From Balneolaceae bacterium (lineage in GTDB: Bacteria; Bacteroidota; Rhodothermia; Balneolales; Balneolaceae), in assembly GCA_017643365.1 (NCBI GenBank), contig JAEPNO010000002.1, forward strand, positions 95,849 through 159,848: 64,000 bases of DNA. Reading direction: 5' to 3'. Numbering within the stretch: position 1 is the first letter of the stretch; every line of letters begins with the position of its first letter. Made by a program: the position numbers and the translations under genes. Below the pieces are notes generated by a model that was given only the letters and a program-made list of their open reading frames with translations, searched no databases and was not told the DNA's origin. Of this stretch, positions 18,390 to 29,700 are shown piece after piece.

Positions 18390-18485
18390 CGTAGTAATTT
18401 TTTAAAAAGACGGTTTGAAGTGTAGAAATGCGTAAATATTTAATCTTATTGAAAATTCTACCGTTCACCAAAATGATGGTGATAA

Positions 18486-18534
18486 CATCCCAATGATGGG
18501 ATGAACAAAATCGAGCGACAAACCGACTGCTCGA
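18486..18534. other. two small hairpins in the nhaA / Ca2+ exchanger intergenic region
   Basis: CATCCCA-atga-TGGGATG (18486-18503) and TCGAGC-N12-GCTCGA (18511-18534) are adjacent inverted repeats in the 250-bp gap. They may end the transcript coming from the right or regulate nhaA; no clear U-tract on either strand. Confidence 0.3.
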
Positions 18535-18642
18535 GGTATTTTGTGAGATTTATATGTTGAGGTACTTGATTAAACACAAGTATAAGATATAAGATTAATA
18601 ACTGATTCTGATACGTATCGGCATCGATTACCGGAATTTAAA

Positions 18643-19731
18643 TTACAGTGCTTCTAGAATCGATTTTCGATACTCGATAATTCGCCAAATCATGTAAATA
18701 ATTGTACCGGGGATGATTACATAAAACATTGAGTTTTGTAGAATGGGTACAAAGCTTGAATTCATAGCGTCGAGCACCAGATAAGAAAGATATGTTGAAT
18801 AGTAGATTAAGAATAGTGCACCATCGCGACGGGTAAGGTTAAATCCAGCGATGAAAATTGGGATACAGGCTATACTAACGGCAACCATAAATGGTAAATC
18901 GAGCCTAATGGCATCTGCAGAAACGGCCAACACATTGGGAGCGATTATAAGTGTTAAGCCCAGAGTGAGCAATATATTGTAAAGATTTGACCCCATTACG
19001 TTTGCCACCGCAATATCTGCTTTTCCTTTTCTGGCTGCTGATAACGAAGTTGCGACTTCGGGAAGTGAGGTGCCAATAGAAACGATGGTTAAGCCTATAA
19101 CTAACTCCGACATCCCTAAAATGGTTGCAATAGTAACAGCGCTATCAACCATCCAATTTGAGCCAACTACAATCATCACTAAACCAATAAGTAATAACCC
19201 GATATTTTTGATGTAGAAGTACGCACCTTTTGCTAGCTGATCTGGAGTGGTTTCATATTCGAACACCTCCTCTACTTCTTCATTTGCGTCTTTCTTAATC
19301 TGGACGAACATATAGAACGAGTACCCAATTAAACCCAACAACAAAATTAGCCCATCTGTTGTGGTTAATTCCCCATCATAAGCTAAAAAATAGACCGTTG
19401 CACTTGCAACAATAACTATGGGCACATCTACTTTAACAACTCGGCGAGTAATATTTAGTGGAGCAATAAGTGCGGTAATCCCTAAGATTAGAAGGATATT
19501 GGCAATGTTACTCCCGATAATATTGCCCAATACCAGATCCGCACTACCCGACATGGCCGCTTTAATACTTATGGCAAGCTCAGGTGCACCGGTTGCAAAG
19601 GCAACCACGGTAAGTCCCATAATGAGTGGAGATACTCCCCATTTAAGGCCAAAATGATCTACCGCTTTTAAAAAAAGTTCGGCGCCGGCTATAAGGGCTA
19701 TAAGTCCAAGTACAAATAAAACGATCGTCAT
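18643..19731 (-). CDS. Na+/Ca2+ exchanger, CaxA/YrbG type
   Basis: 362 residues, about ten membrane helices in two inverted halves. Each half carries the exchanger alpha-repeat: half one has AFATGAPELAIS with Glu51, then GNIIGSNIANILLILG; half two has SIGTSLPEVATS with Glu225, then ANVMGSNLYNILLTLG. A hydrophilic loop with acidic residues (about 150-165, DANEEVEEVFEYE) joins them. It exports Ca2+ in exchange for Na+ at the inner membrane. With nhaA next door, both contribute to ion homeostasis in a salty environment. Downstream of its start lies repeat block A. Confidence 0.88.
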   Translation of the reverse strand: MTIVLFVLGLIALIAGAELFLKAVDHFGLKWGVSPLIMGLTVVAFATGAPELAISIKAAMSGSADLVLGNIIGSNIANILLILGITALIAPLNITRRVVKVDVPIVIVASATVYFLAYDGELTTTDGLILLLGLIGYSFYMFVQIKKDANEEVEEVFEYETTPDQLAKGAYFYIKNIGLLLIGLVMIVVGSNWMVDSAVTIATILGMSELVIGLTIVSIGTSLPEVATSLSAARKGKADIAVANVMGSNLYNILLTLGLTLIIAPNVLAVSADAIRLDLPFMVAVSIACIPIFIAGFNLTRRDGALFLIYYSTYLSYLVLDAMNSSFVPILQNSMFYVIIPGTIIYMIWRIIEYRKSILEAL

Positions 19732-19821
19732 TTCTGCTGATTAAGTGAGCCCGTTAAGGTACGGAACCGATCGTCAACAGAAAAAGATTGTGGCCATAGT
19801 TTCTTCGTTTTTTATTGTTAA

Positions 19822-20290
19822 GCCCGTCTCCTCGGGCGAAGACCCGAGGTCTCCTTGATTAAGCCCCAGGCGTTGTTCGGGAGACTACGGGTCAAGTATG
19901 CCCGCAGTGACCAAGTGGTAACAAGCGATGACGAAGAAAATATAACATCATCAATGCCCGTCTCCTCGGGCGAAGACCCGAGGTCTCCTTGAATAAGCCC
20001 CGGGCGTTGTTTGGGAGATCGCGGATCAGGTATGTCCGCGATGACGTGGTGGTAATAGGAGACTGCGGGTCAAGTATGCCCGCAGTGACAAAATGGTAAC
20101 AAGCGATGACGAAGAAAATATAACATCATCAATGCCCGTCTCCTCGGGCGGAGACCCGAGGTCTCCTTGAATATGCCCCAAGCGTTGGTCGGGAGATCGC
20201 GGATCAGGTTTGCCCGCGATGACGGGTGATAAAGGGAGACTGCGGGACAAGTATGCCCGCAGTGAGGAAGTGGTGACAAGCGATGACGAT
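19822..20290. repeat. REPIN-like repeat block A, three tandem macro-units
   Basis: This 560-bp gene-free stretch holds three near-identical 86-bp elements (19826-19911, 19960-20045, 20138-20223) and two extra right halves (20058-20089 and from 20235). Each element is two inverted hairpins: a left one with stem CCTCGGG and loop CGAAGA, then TCTCC, a short spacer, GGAGA, and a right hairpin (stems such as ACTGCGGG or TCGCGGA around a loop like TCAAGTATG), ending TGAC. A conserved connector (AACAAGCGATGACGAAGAAA and on) joins units. Reading frames inside are not genes. Confidence 0.9.
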
Positions 20291-20292
20291 GT

Positions 20293-20706
20293 TTACTCTA
20301 AACTGTCTTCTCCGCCTCTCTTATCTCGTAACTTCTTAATGGCATAAGCGCCACCTGCAGCGGCTAGCAAGCTAAGTCCCCCGTCGATGGGGGCATCTGC
20401 TGGATCGCTTGGAAAACCGGGAGGTCCCGGTATGCCTTGGGCTTCTACAACAATTGTGCAGATCAAAACCATTAATAGCATTCCAAAAATACTGCGTAAT
20501 AACAGTTTGAATCTTTTTTTCATAGATGGTTTCATGATAATTGGTGTTTGAGTGTTAGAATCTTTAATCGCCTTTCTGTAGCAGCCTTGGCATACTGTAA
20601 AAATGAATCCATTTAGTTCTTTCTTAGTCAGTTTGACCACATAATTTCCAACTGGTCGTACTTTGCCTTCTTCGGAGTTACAGATGTCGCAATGATTTTT
20701 TTTCAT
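20293..20706 (-). CDS. zinc-ribbon protein with PID-CTERM-like sorting tail (paralogue 1)
   Basis: 137 residues in three parts. The N-terminal domain (1-50) has a CxxC pair (C-D-I-C at 6-9) and a second one (C-Q-G-C near 40), a likely zinc ribbon, with VRPVGNYVV between. From Met59 (MKPSMKKRF) a basic stretch and hydrophobic helix (about 66-90) look like a signal peptide or anchor ending VVEAQ. The tail has a Pro/Gly segment, then PIDGGLSLLAAAGGAYA and basic IKKLRDK, the motif-helix-basic order of the PID-CTERM sorting signal. It lies 70 bp downstream of the giant T9SS gene. Internal initiation at Met59 would give a standard short exported PID-CTERM protein. Function unknown. Confidence 0.7.
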   Translation of the reverse strand: MKKNHCDICNSEEGKVRPVGNYVVKLTKKELNGFIFTVCQGCYRKAIKDSNTQTPIIMKPSMKKRFKLLLRSIFGMLLMVLICTIVVEAQGIPGPPGFPSDPADAPIDGGLSLLAAAGGAYAIKKLRDKRGGEDSLE

Positions 20707-20776
20707 GATTTTGAATGAGATAATTAGGGGAAGTGAAAGCCCAGCTAAGGGCTCCCACTCATTCCCCCGAAATTCA

Positions 20777-23700
20777 CTATTTAATGAGCATCATTTTCTT
20801 GGTAAGTACTTTCTGGCCAATCACTAGGCGATATACGTACATACCAGATGCCAAATCACGAGCATTAAACGAGATGTTATAGCGTCCCGGTTGCTTCATA
20901 TCGCCATCAACCAGCGTCATTACTTTTCTACCCAACACATCGAATACTTCGAGTTGTACTCTGGCTTGTTCAGGGACACCAAATCGAATTACCGAAGATG
21001 GGTTAAACGGATTCGGATAGTTTTGATACAACTCAACCTCACGTGGAATACCTAAATCATCTTCGTTGCTTACTGCTGTTCCACTAACCCGTAGTACAAA
21101 TACCGGCTCAATGGTTTGCTTTGCTTTAGACTGTGCCAGCACGGTATTAAAAGGCAGCTTAAACGAATTCTTTGTTTTCGTACCTAGTGTAAATGCCGCA
21201 GAATTCTCTTTTTTGAGGTCGATTTCTTCACCGGTTTGTTGATTCACCAACGTGAAGTTCATCTGTTCCGGCAAGGCCTCACGATCCCAATTCAATGTGA
21301 ACGCACCTGATTCGGTTGAATGCAGGTAGATTGGGTATTCCATCTCGCCTGCAAAATTCATTGGCAGGTTGTTGATCGAAAGACCCTGATCGCCCACCAT
21401 TGTGTACAGATTGGCAAACTGTGAAGCATAGCTACCTAAATAGTATCCATCGTATGGATCGATTTCAGTGCTACCATTTTCGTCGAAACGAAGTGCCATT
21501 TCTGATTCTATATCGCCCTCTTTTTGGGTTAACAATAGCTTGAATGGTTCTTCAGCAACTTTTTTGATGTTGATAGATCCATCCGCATCTGCAAAATCAA
21601 AGCTTAGCGAAGAAGAAGTTCCTGATCCAATAACTCGTATGAATACCGACTCATAAGGTTGGATTGCACCAGTGCTTTTGATCTCATACGTCTTTGCGGT
21701 AGGATTCCATCTGTACACATAACTATTGGCTAATTCATCGGCTCTTTTCAAAGTAGCAATTACTGAATCAGCAGCTAATGGCCAGCCGTATGGGTTTCCA
21801 AAAAGTACAAAACCTTCGCTCCCCGATGTACCGGAAACACCATCATAATCCACGTTTTTAACCGGAACGCTGATATCCACACCAAATGGATTGCCATAGT
21901 TCTGTAGTGTTTTTGGCCAGCCGCCATCCACATCACTTTGCCCATCAAGTAAGTCGTCGTCTTCCCAAAGGTAAACCAGTAATCCTTCACCGGCGTCTAG
22001 TTTTGTAGTATCTAAGTCGGTAGTTACAGCCAGATACTGAGCGCTATCCTGAACGAAAGTATAAATGGATACGTCTGCGCTTGGTGCACTTGAATTCACT
22101 GCACCTTGGGTCCACACTTGATCTAACAGATCACCGATGGTGCTTGTAAATGGATTCGCAAGCAAGTACCACCCATTTTCGCCTGAGTTACCGGCTATCG
22201 TTGGATTTCCTTCAACGGTAAAGAACTCAAGAGAAACGGAATCGGCAACTTCACCTAGTTCAAGTTTTACCGTTGTGGTATCCCAAGCATATCCGGCAGG
22301 TTCGTAACCAAGTTTGTTACTTCCTGATGGAATGTATGTTTGAGATTGCGATGCAGTAACTAGTAAATCTGTTCCGCTATCGTAGGTTTCGTTGCTATTC
22401 TGGTCGATAAACAAGTTTCCAGATAAATTTTGAGACACTGAAATAGTTAAAGTTGAATCTGCAAAATCACCCGACAGATCGAAGAAACTTGAACCGAAGA
22501 TATAGGTGCTATCTTTGTAGGCAACAACATCTGATCCATTGGAAAGTTGGATATCGAACTCAATTTCATCCAATACACCCATGAACTGGCTGAATGCAGT
22601 TATTCCACTCCATGTTACTGCTCCTGTACTTGTATTTACCGAAGTTGCTGCGCTTGCTACTTCAGTCCATGCACCGGTAGAGTTTGAGCCACGCTTGTAC
22701 AGTTTGTACTCAGATAAGTTTGAAGACGTTAGCACTCCAGGACCATAGGTAAGTGTAAGACTTGTATTAAATGTTCCTGGACTACCGAACAAGTTAATCA
22801 CAAAATATTTACCACCCAGACCACTTGTAAATCCAGCCGGGTATACATTTGGGCTGCCTGTAACTTCAGTTACTTGGATATCCACAGGATTGTCGAAATC
22901 ATCCGCCATACTTAAAGAAGCATTTCCAACCGTTACTGACCCACTCTGGAAGTTAGTTGTTGAACTAGGAGCTCCTCCACCCATAGGCACGCCAGAGGTA
23001 ACCCAGGTTGGTCCTTCCAATGTAAGATCTTTAAAGTTTGCCAGATCATCGACTGTGGTTCCAGAACCTTCATTCATCTGCCAGTAGGCATAAATTTCAG
23101 TTCTATCTGCATCCAAATTACTTGTAAACATACCTGCTCTGATCGCTGAATCGGAACGGACTTCTTGCCAAATTCTGAATTCATCCATCATTCCGTCGAA
23201 GAAATGATAACCTCCAGATTCCAAATATCTAGATTTACCCAAGTAGTAGGAATCAAAACCAGTTGTAAGTGCAGCAATTGCTACTGAATCTTCCAATACA
23301 CCATTAATATATAATCGTACATAATCGTTGCTCGAAAGACTTGCTGCTAAATGGAACCATTGATCTTTGACAGCAGAAGTTGTACTTGTTGCACGACGCC
23401 ATGCCCCAACCGTTCCTTCGCGAAATGTTGCATAGAAGTTATCAGTACTATCAATACCTATTTGAAACTGGGTCCCATAAGAAGCTGCCAACACCATTTT
23501 TCCATCTGTCAATGTATCTGGGTTCACCCACATTTCGAATGTAACAGGGTCCGGCATATCTTCCATTCTATCATCAAGTGGCTCGAAATAGTTATCAAAT
23601 AGAGCATAATCATCTACTCCATCGAATTCTAAAGCATAACCCGCTGTTGATTCGAAGTTTATAGGTGAAGGGTCAGATATATTTGCCTCAGATCTGACGT

Positions 23701-26700
23701 ATGAGAAACCACCACCATTACCGTTTGAGGTCCATGAAGTGAAGGTAATATCTAAATAAGTATCATGTTCATATAGCCAGAGAACCATCTCTTTACCCAC
23801 TGATCCTGGAGGGTTACTACTAACAGCATCTCTCCATGGTTCGAACGTCAGAGATTCAACATCGCTGGTATTTCCAAACGACCATAATGTTCCAATAGGA
23901 GAATTACTACCTCTATTAAAGCTAGATTCTCGATTGGCATTAAATATCCCCTGATCATCGCCGCGAGTTAACCAAATATTGTATGCAATTCTATCCTGAT
24001 TAGCTTCTTGTGTTGCATCTGCATAGTTCGCTTTAGTGAAAGTAACACTTGCAGGTGCATTATTACTTGTATCAACTGCAGCAAATTGGCTAAACGAAGT
24101 AATTCCATTCCAGATTGCGGTACCGGCAGAAGAGTTTACTGCATCAGCTCCGCCTAGGGAAGTCCAAGTACTTTCTGACCCTGAGTTTCTAGTGAATAGT
24201 TTCAAACTATCCGGAGTTGAGTCATAACCGGAAGGAATAGTACTTGACCCAAAATCTAAGGTCATATCAGCAGAGAAAGTACCCGGTGTACCAAATACAT
24301 TGATTATAAATCTTGAGTCACCAAATAGTGAATTGTACGAAGAAGGATAGAATTCTTCATTTTCAAAAATACTGGATGAAGATTCGATTTCGAATGCGTA
24401 AACATCTACTGCATTATCAAATCCATTGGTCATATTTAATGAAACATTCCCTAAAGACAATGTGCCAGTTTGTACAGCAGTTGCTACATTAAGTGTTCCA
24501 TTTCCTAAAGGTGCTGTTGATTGAACCCAACCATTTTCATCATAAAAATCAGCAGAGTAATCATTCAATTCATCATTGGAATCGCCGGTTCCTTCATTGA
24601 ATTGCCAGTAACCACCAAGATTTGTAGTTAGACCTCTATATGGCTGATGCATGAACGTTCTGATTTCAGATTCAGACCGAACATCCGACCAAATTCGAAG
24701 TTCATCAACCGTTCCATAGAAGTAGTTGTTTTCGGCATATTCAGAACCTAAATACCAGTAATCATCGGAATCATCATCACCCGATACATCAGTAATTGCT
24801 GCAGTAGCTTCTGCAACACCGTTTACGTAAAGTGTGAGATTGCCACCGGACTCACCAGTTAATGCAACGTGATACCACTCATCTGTTGACACGGTTGTTG
24901 TACCCGTTACTGTTACAGTACTGCCACCGGTACCTTGTTGGGTATGGAAACCAAATAATTGGTTTGAGCTGTTTATACCAAGTACAAGCTGCTCTTCATA
25001 CCAGGATAGGATATACTGTTGTTGATTCTGAAGATCAGGTTTTATCCATAATTCGGTAGTGAAGGCATCGTCAATTATTACTGTGCCTTCAGTATATAAT
25101 TCAGCAAAGGAATCCAGACTGTTACCACCATCAAAACGGTAAGCATACCCTGCTGTTGTGTCGAACTCAACCCCTTCAAAACTCTGAGTAGTTTCTGTAA
25201 TAGTTCCAATAGAACTTGTTAAATATCTCTCAGATCCTGAATTCCCATTATACTCAAACACAGAGATATAATAGGTAGTTGATAAACTTAATCCAGAAAC
25301 TATTACAGAACCGGAATTATCGTTACTTACAACTTTAGTACCATCACCTAAATCAGTAGCACTGCTAAAAACTGAATCCGCTGTATAGGTAGTACTATCC
25401 TCAGGTGTCCATGTTATTGCTGCCCCTTCGCGTATAGCAACTAATTGATTAGCACCGTCGCCACCACTCCAGGATAAATTCAAAATAGTACCTTGATCCT
25501 GATCTACAGAAACTGTTGAAGCAGTAGTAGGATAAAGTTTAGTTGTAGTTGAAGCGGTTGCAGGTGAAGTAGTTCGATACTTTATTTCTGAATTTCCAGC
25601 ATTATACTCAAATACTGCAAAATGATAGGTACTATCTGGAGTTAGACCTGAAATTGAAGCTGTATTTGAAGAACCACTATACACAACAAAGTTGCCTGAA
25701 CCTAAATCAGAACCTGATCCAAAGTCTCCGGCGGTGTAGAATATATCATCGGTTGGTGTAACATCAACAGCACTTCCTTGCTTTGCAACTATTAACCTAC
25801 CGGTTCCATTACCATTAGTCCAAGAAGCACTTAATGAAGAACTAAATACATTGCTAAGAGTTAAATTTGTAACAGCTGTTGATGGTGTAGCTGGTGTTTC
25901 ATTTGTTAGATAATAAACATTCGGGAAATTCGGATTCAGGATGTCTAAATCATTATCACCATCATAATCGAATATAGCAGCACCAATATTAGAACCATTT
26001 GTTGTATAAACAACAGGGTCACCGATACCTCCGGAACCATCGTTATACGCAATGGTTACACGGTTAGAACGACCTACTATAACATCAAGGTCACTATCCC
26101 CATCCATATCCGCGGTTTCAACCCAAAATCCATCAAAAGCTATTGCAGTGCTTGTACCGCTTCCAAAAGATCCATCACCATTATTCAAATATACAGTGAA
26201 GCTACTTCCCCCGGTGGCATAAGGGTTAGAAACAATCAAATCTTTATAACCATCGCCGTCAAGATCGCTGGCAATTGCCCTTGTAGTGGAGCCTGATGGT
26301 GCAGAAAAACTGGTTTCTGACCCTAAAGTACCATCGCCATTGTTCAACATGATATCGAATGACTCATATCTATCTGATAATACAAAATCTAAATAGCCAT
26401 CATTGTTAAGATCAGCAATATCAATATTGGCATTTTCTGTTAAATCATTACTCTGATAAAATTGAGTAAAATTCATCGCACCATCATTGGTGTACACATA
26501 GATTGCACGATTTGCTCCATTTGCATCTACAAGAATTACATCGACATTGCCGTCATTATCGTAATCTGCTATACCCCATTTGCCACTTGGGATTACAGCA
26601 TTAGTAACTATACTATCTGCTCTTGTAAATACTCCACTTCCGTTGTTCTCTAAGAACACTAAGTATTTTGAATTACCGCGCATCACCAATATATCAACAT

Positions 26701-29700
26701 CACCATCATTGTCTAAATCAGCATGTTGAAATGATGCCCCACCTCCAGGCATATTGTATTCAGTAGTAGAACCGAACCCGAAAGTTCCTGAGCCATCATT
26801 AAATCTTATCGAAATTTTGTCATTATAAGTCCCAACTTGATCTAAATCGCCATCACCATCCAGATCCATTCCTTCAAGTTGGCTTACATAGTTTGGAAAA
26901 ACACTAAACTCACCTGAATAGCTAAAATATCCGGCACCCTCTGCCTTAGCAGAAAAACTGTATGTTTTCGGATAGGTTAAAGAGCTTCCTGTGCTATTTT
27001 CAACTCCGGTAGTAATAGTTACAGTGATGATCTCTCCTGCTCTGAACGAACTATCCGGGTCAAATGTCATAGTTTTTGAAGGGGAATCATAAGATATAGT
27101 ACCGGTTAATTTACCTCTCTGTGAACCATGAACTAATACTGTAGAGCTAGTTAAAGTTGAAGAATTTATATCGTCATTAAATGTAGCAGTGATATTATCA
27201 GTAATTGCTACTCCAACAGAGTTTACTGTAGGAGAAACTTCGGTTACTTCTACAAATTCTACCCCATAATTAACAGATAGATTATTACTACCTCGGTTAG
27301 CTGTTACAAAGTCTAGTTGCCCATCTTCATTTAAATCAGCAATCATTACGTTTTCTGGCCAGGTTCCTACATCGATAGTTTGCCCAAGGCTAAATGTGCC
27401 ACTGCCACCGTTTATTAATACTTGTGCTCCTGTACCATCAAAATTAACAGCTAATATATCCATATCGCCGTCATTGTTGTAGTCGAAGATGGCAACATCC
27501 TGGGCATTACTTACTGTATAATCTGTAGCAGCACCGAAACTACCGTTACCATTATTCAAATGTACACTAACTTCATTACCTGCATCGTATGATACCACCA
27601 GATCTAAGTAACCATCACCGTTTAAGTCAACAAATTCTGCATCTCTGGAATTGATGGAGGTATTTGTTGCCGTTGCAAAGGTACCGTCGCCATTATTTAA
27701 TGCGATGTATAAGAACATATCAGCACCCCCAGAGATAATATCAATATCGTCGTCATTATCCAGATCGGCAGCAAAAATACGATCCATATTTGTTGAGGTT
27801 GATACTGTACCTGAAGAGGTGAACGTACCGTCGCCGTCATTTAAAAAGATCTGTTCATTTCCAGCATTTCTGTTATGTACAATAATATCTAAGTACCCAT
27901 CGCCATTTACATCAGCCACAACAGCGTCAACAGCTCCTGAACCTGCAGTGTAATCAGTAGTTGTAAAAGTTCCGCTTCCATTATTTAGATAAACTCTGAT
28001 ATCACCATCTGTGAAGTTCGTGACAACAAAATCTACTCCATTTTGATTGTCAAAATCGCCGGTTGCAACACTTGTTGGTAAATCACCTGTTGCTAATTGG
28101 CTTAATGTTGAAAATCCACCGCTACCGTCGCTTAGTATTATACTTACGCTATCAACATTTCCATTAACCGTAATAAGATCTAGGTTCCCATCTACGTTTA
28201 AATCTGCTATATCAACATCGTATGGAGTTGTTCCAGCTGTTAACTCAACATCAGATTGAGTTATAAATTCACTTGCCCCGTCTACAGTAAATTGAAATAC
28301 GTTTGGGTTATCCATTGCCACATTACTGCTATTTTCAATTGCAGTTGTCGCAATTACTGTTATTAATTCACCTGCTAAAAAATCATTTGTTGGATTAAAT
28401 GTTGCAGTGTTTCCGGAAATAGAAATTGAACCTGCAATTTTCCCACTCAGTGAACCAAATACTAAAATATTACTTGTAGTTAGAGTGGTGTTGTCCATAG
28501 AATCATTGAATGTGATATCGATATCACTATTAGCAGAAACACCATAGGCATTTGCAGTAGGACTGATACTCTGTACATTAACACCTTCTATATCAAAAAT
28601 AGATACTGAACTTGATGTAATTGCTACATCCGCATCGCTAGTTACGTTGGTAGAAACTGTAACTGTGATCTGATCACCCAAAATGAAGTCGGAAGTGGGA
28701 TCAATTGTTAACGTACTATCTCCAGAATTATAGGTATAGGTTCCACTAATTGTACCCGCAGTACTCCCAACAACTGTTACATTTGTTGAATTTAAAGTTG
28801 ATGACTTCATAGCCTCGTTAAATGCAACAACAATGTTGCTGTTTGTAGCAATGTCAGTAGAACCATTCGCAGGTGTAATTGAAGTTACAGCTGGGCCCGA
28901 AAAGTTCTTTGAAATTGATACCGTACCATCCTGATTACCCATCACGATATCTAAATCGCCATCATTGTCGACATCCGCTAAAGAGATATAATTTGCATAG
29001 GTAGAACCAGTTGAATAATTACTTTCTGTAAAAGAAGCGGAACCATTGTTAGTTAAAATCGAAAGGTTTGTGTCTAGTGCATTAGAAACAACCACATCTA
29101 TATGTCCATCTCCGTCCAAATCGCCTGAGGCAATTGCAACGGGAGTATCTCCAACCATGATAGTGGATTGAGATCCTACAAATGCTTTAAAACCATCAGT
29201 AAGATGTCTAATCTGATCATCACTCTGATCCACAGTAAGTGCTTCGATCAATGAAGACGACGAAACAAAATTATTTAACGTAAACTGGTAAGATGATGAC
29301 GTTGCTGTATGAGTACCATCTAATGTAAAAGACCCACTACCATCATTTAAGTAGGTTACTAATTGACCTAAACCTGAGCTTATACCAACTAAGTCTAAGT
29401 CTTCATCCCCGTCTATGTCCCAAAGTTTAATTTGCTCAAATTGATCTGTCGTAGAAATACCGTCGTTTACTGTAAATGTACCATCACCATCATTTAAAAA
29501 AACTTGTACACTATCAACAGTACCTCCAACTATAATATCAACTAATACATCTTCATAACCATCGTTATTGATATCTCCGGTTGTTAATGCCTTGCCATTC
29601 CAGCTAGAACCATTTGCGTAATCAGCTTTGGAAGCAAACGTTCCGGAACCACTACCATTATTGATGAATACTGACATCATATTGGCATTATTATTTGATG

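Noticed and set aside
19822-20290. Possible CRISPR array, because of three regular repeats
   Set aside because: Units are long (86 bp plus connector), themselves palindromic and paired, and spacers are conserved instead of unique. No cas genes are near.
23351-23602. Many opposite-strand frames inside the giant surface-protein genes
   Set aside because: They are shadows of repetitive, Gly/Asp-rich coding sequence on the other strand, without starts or known domains.
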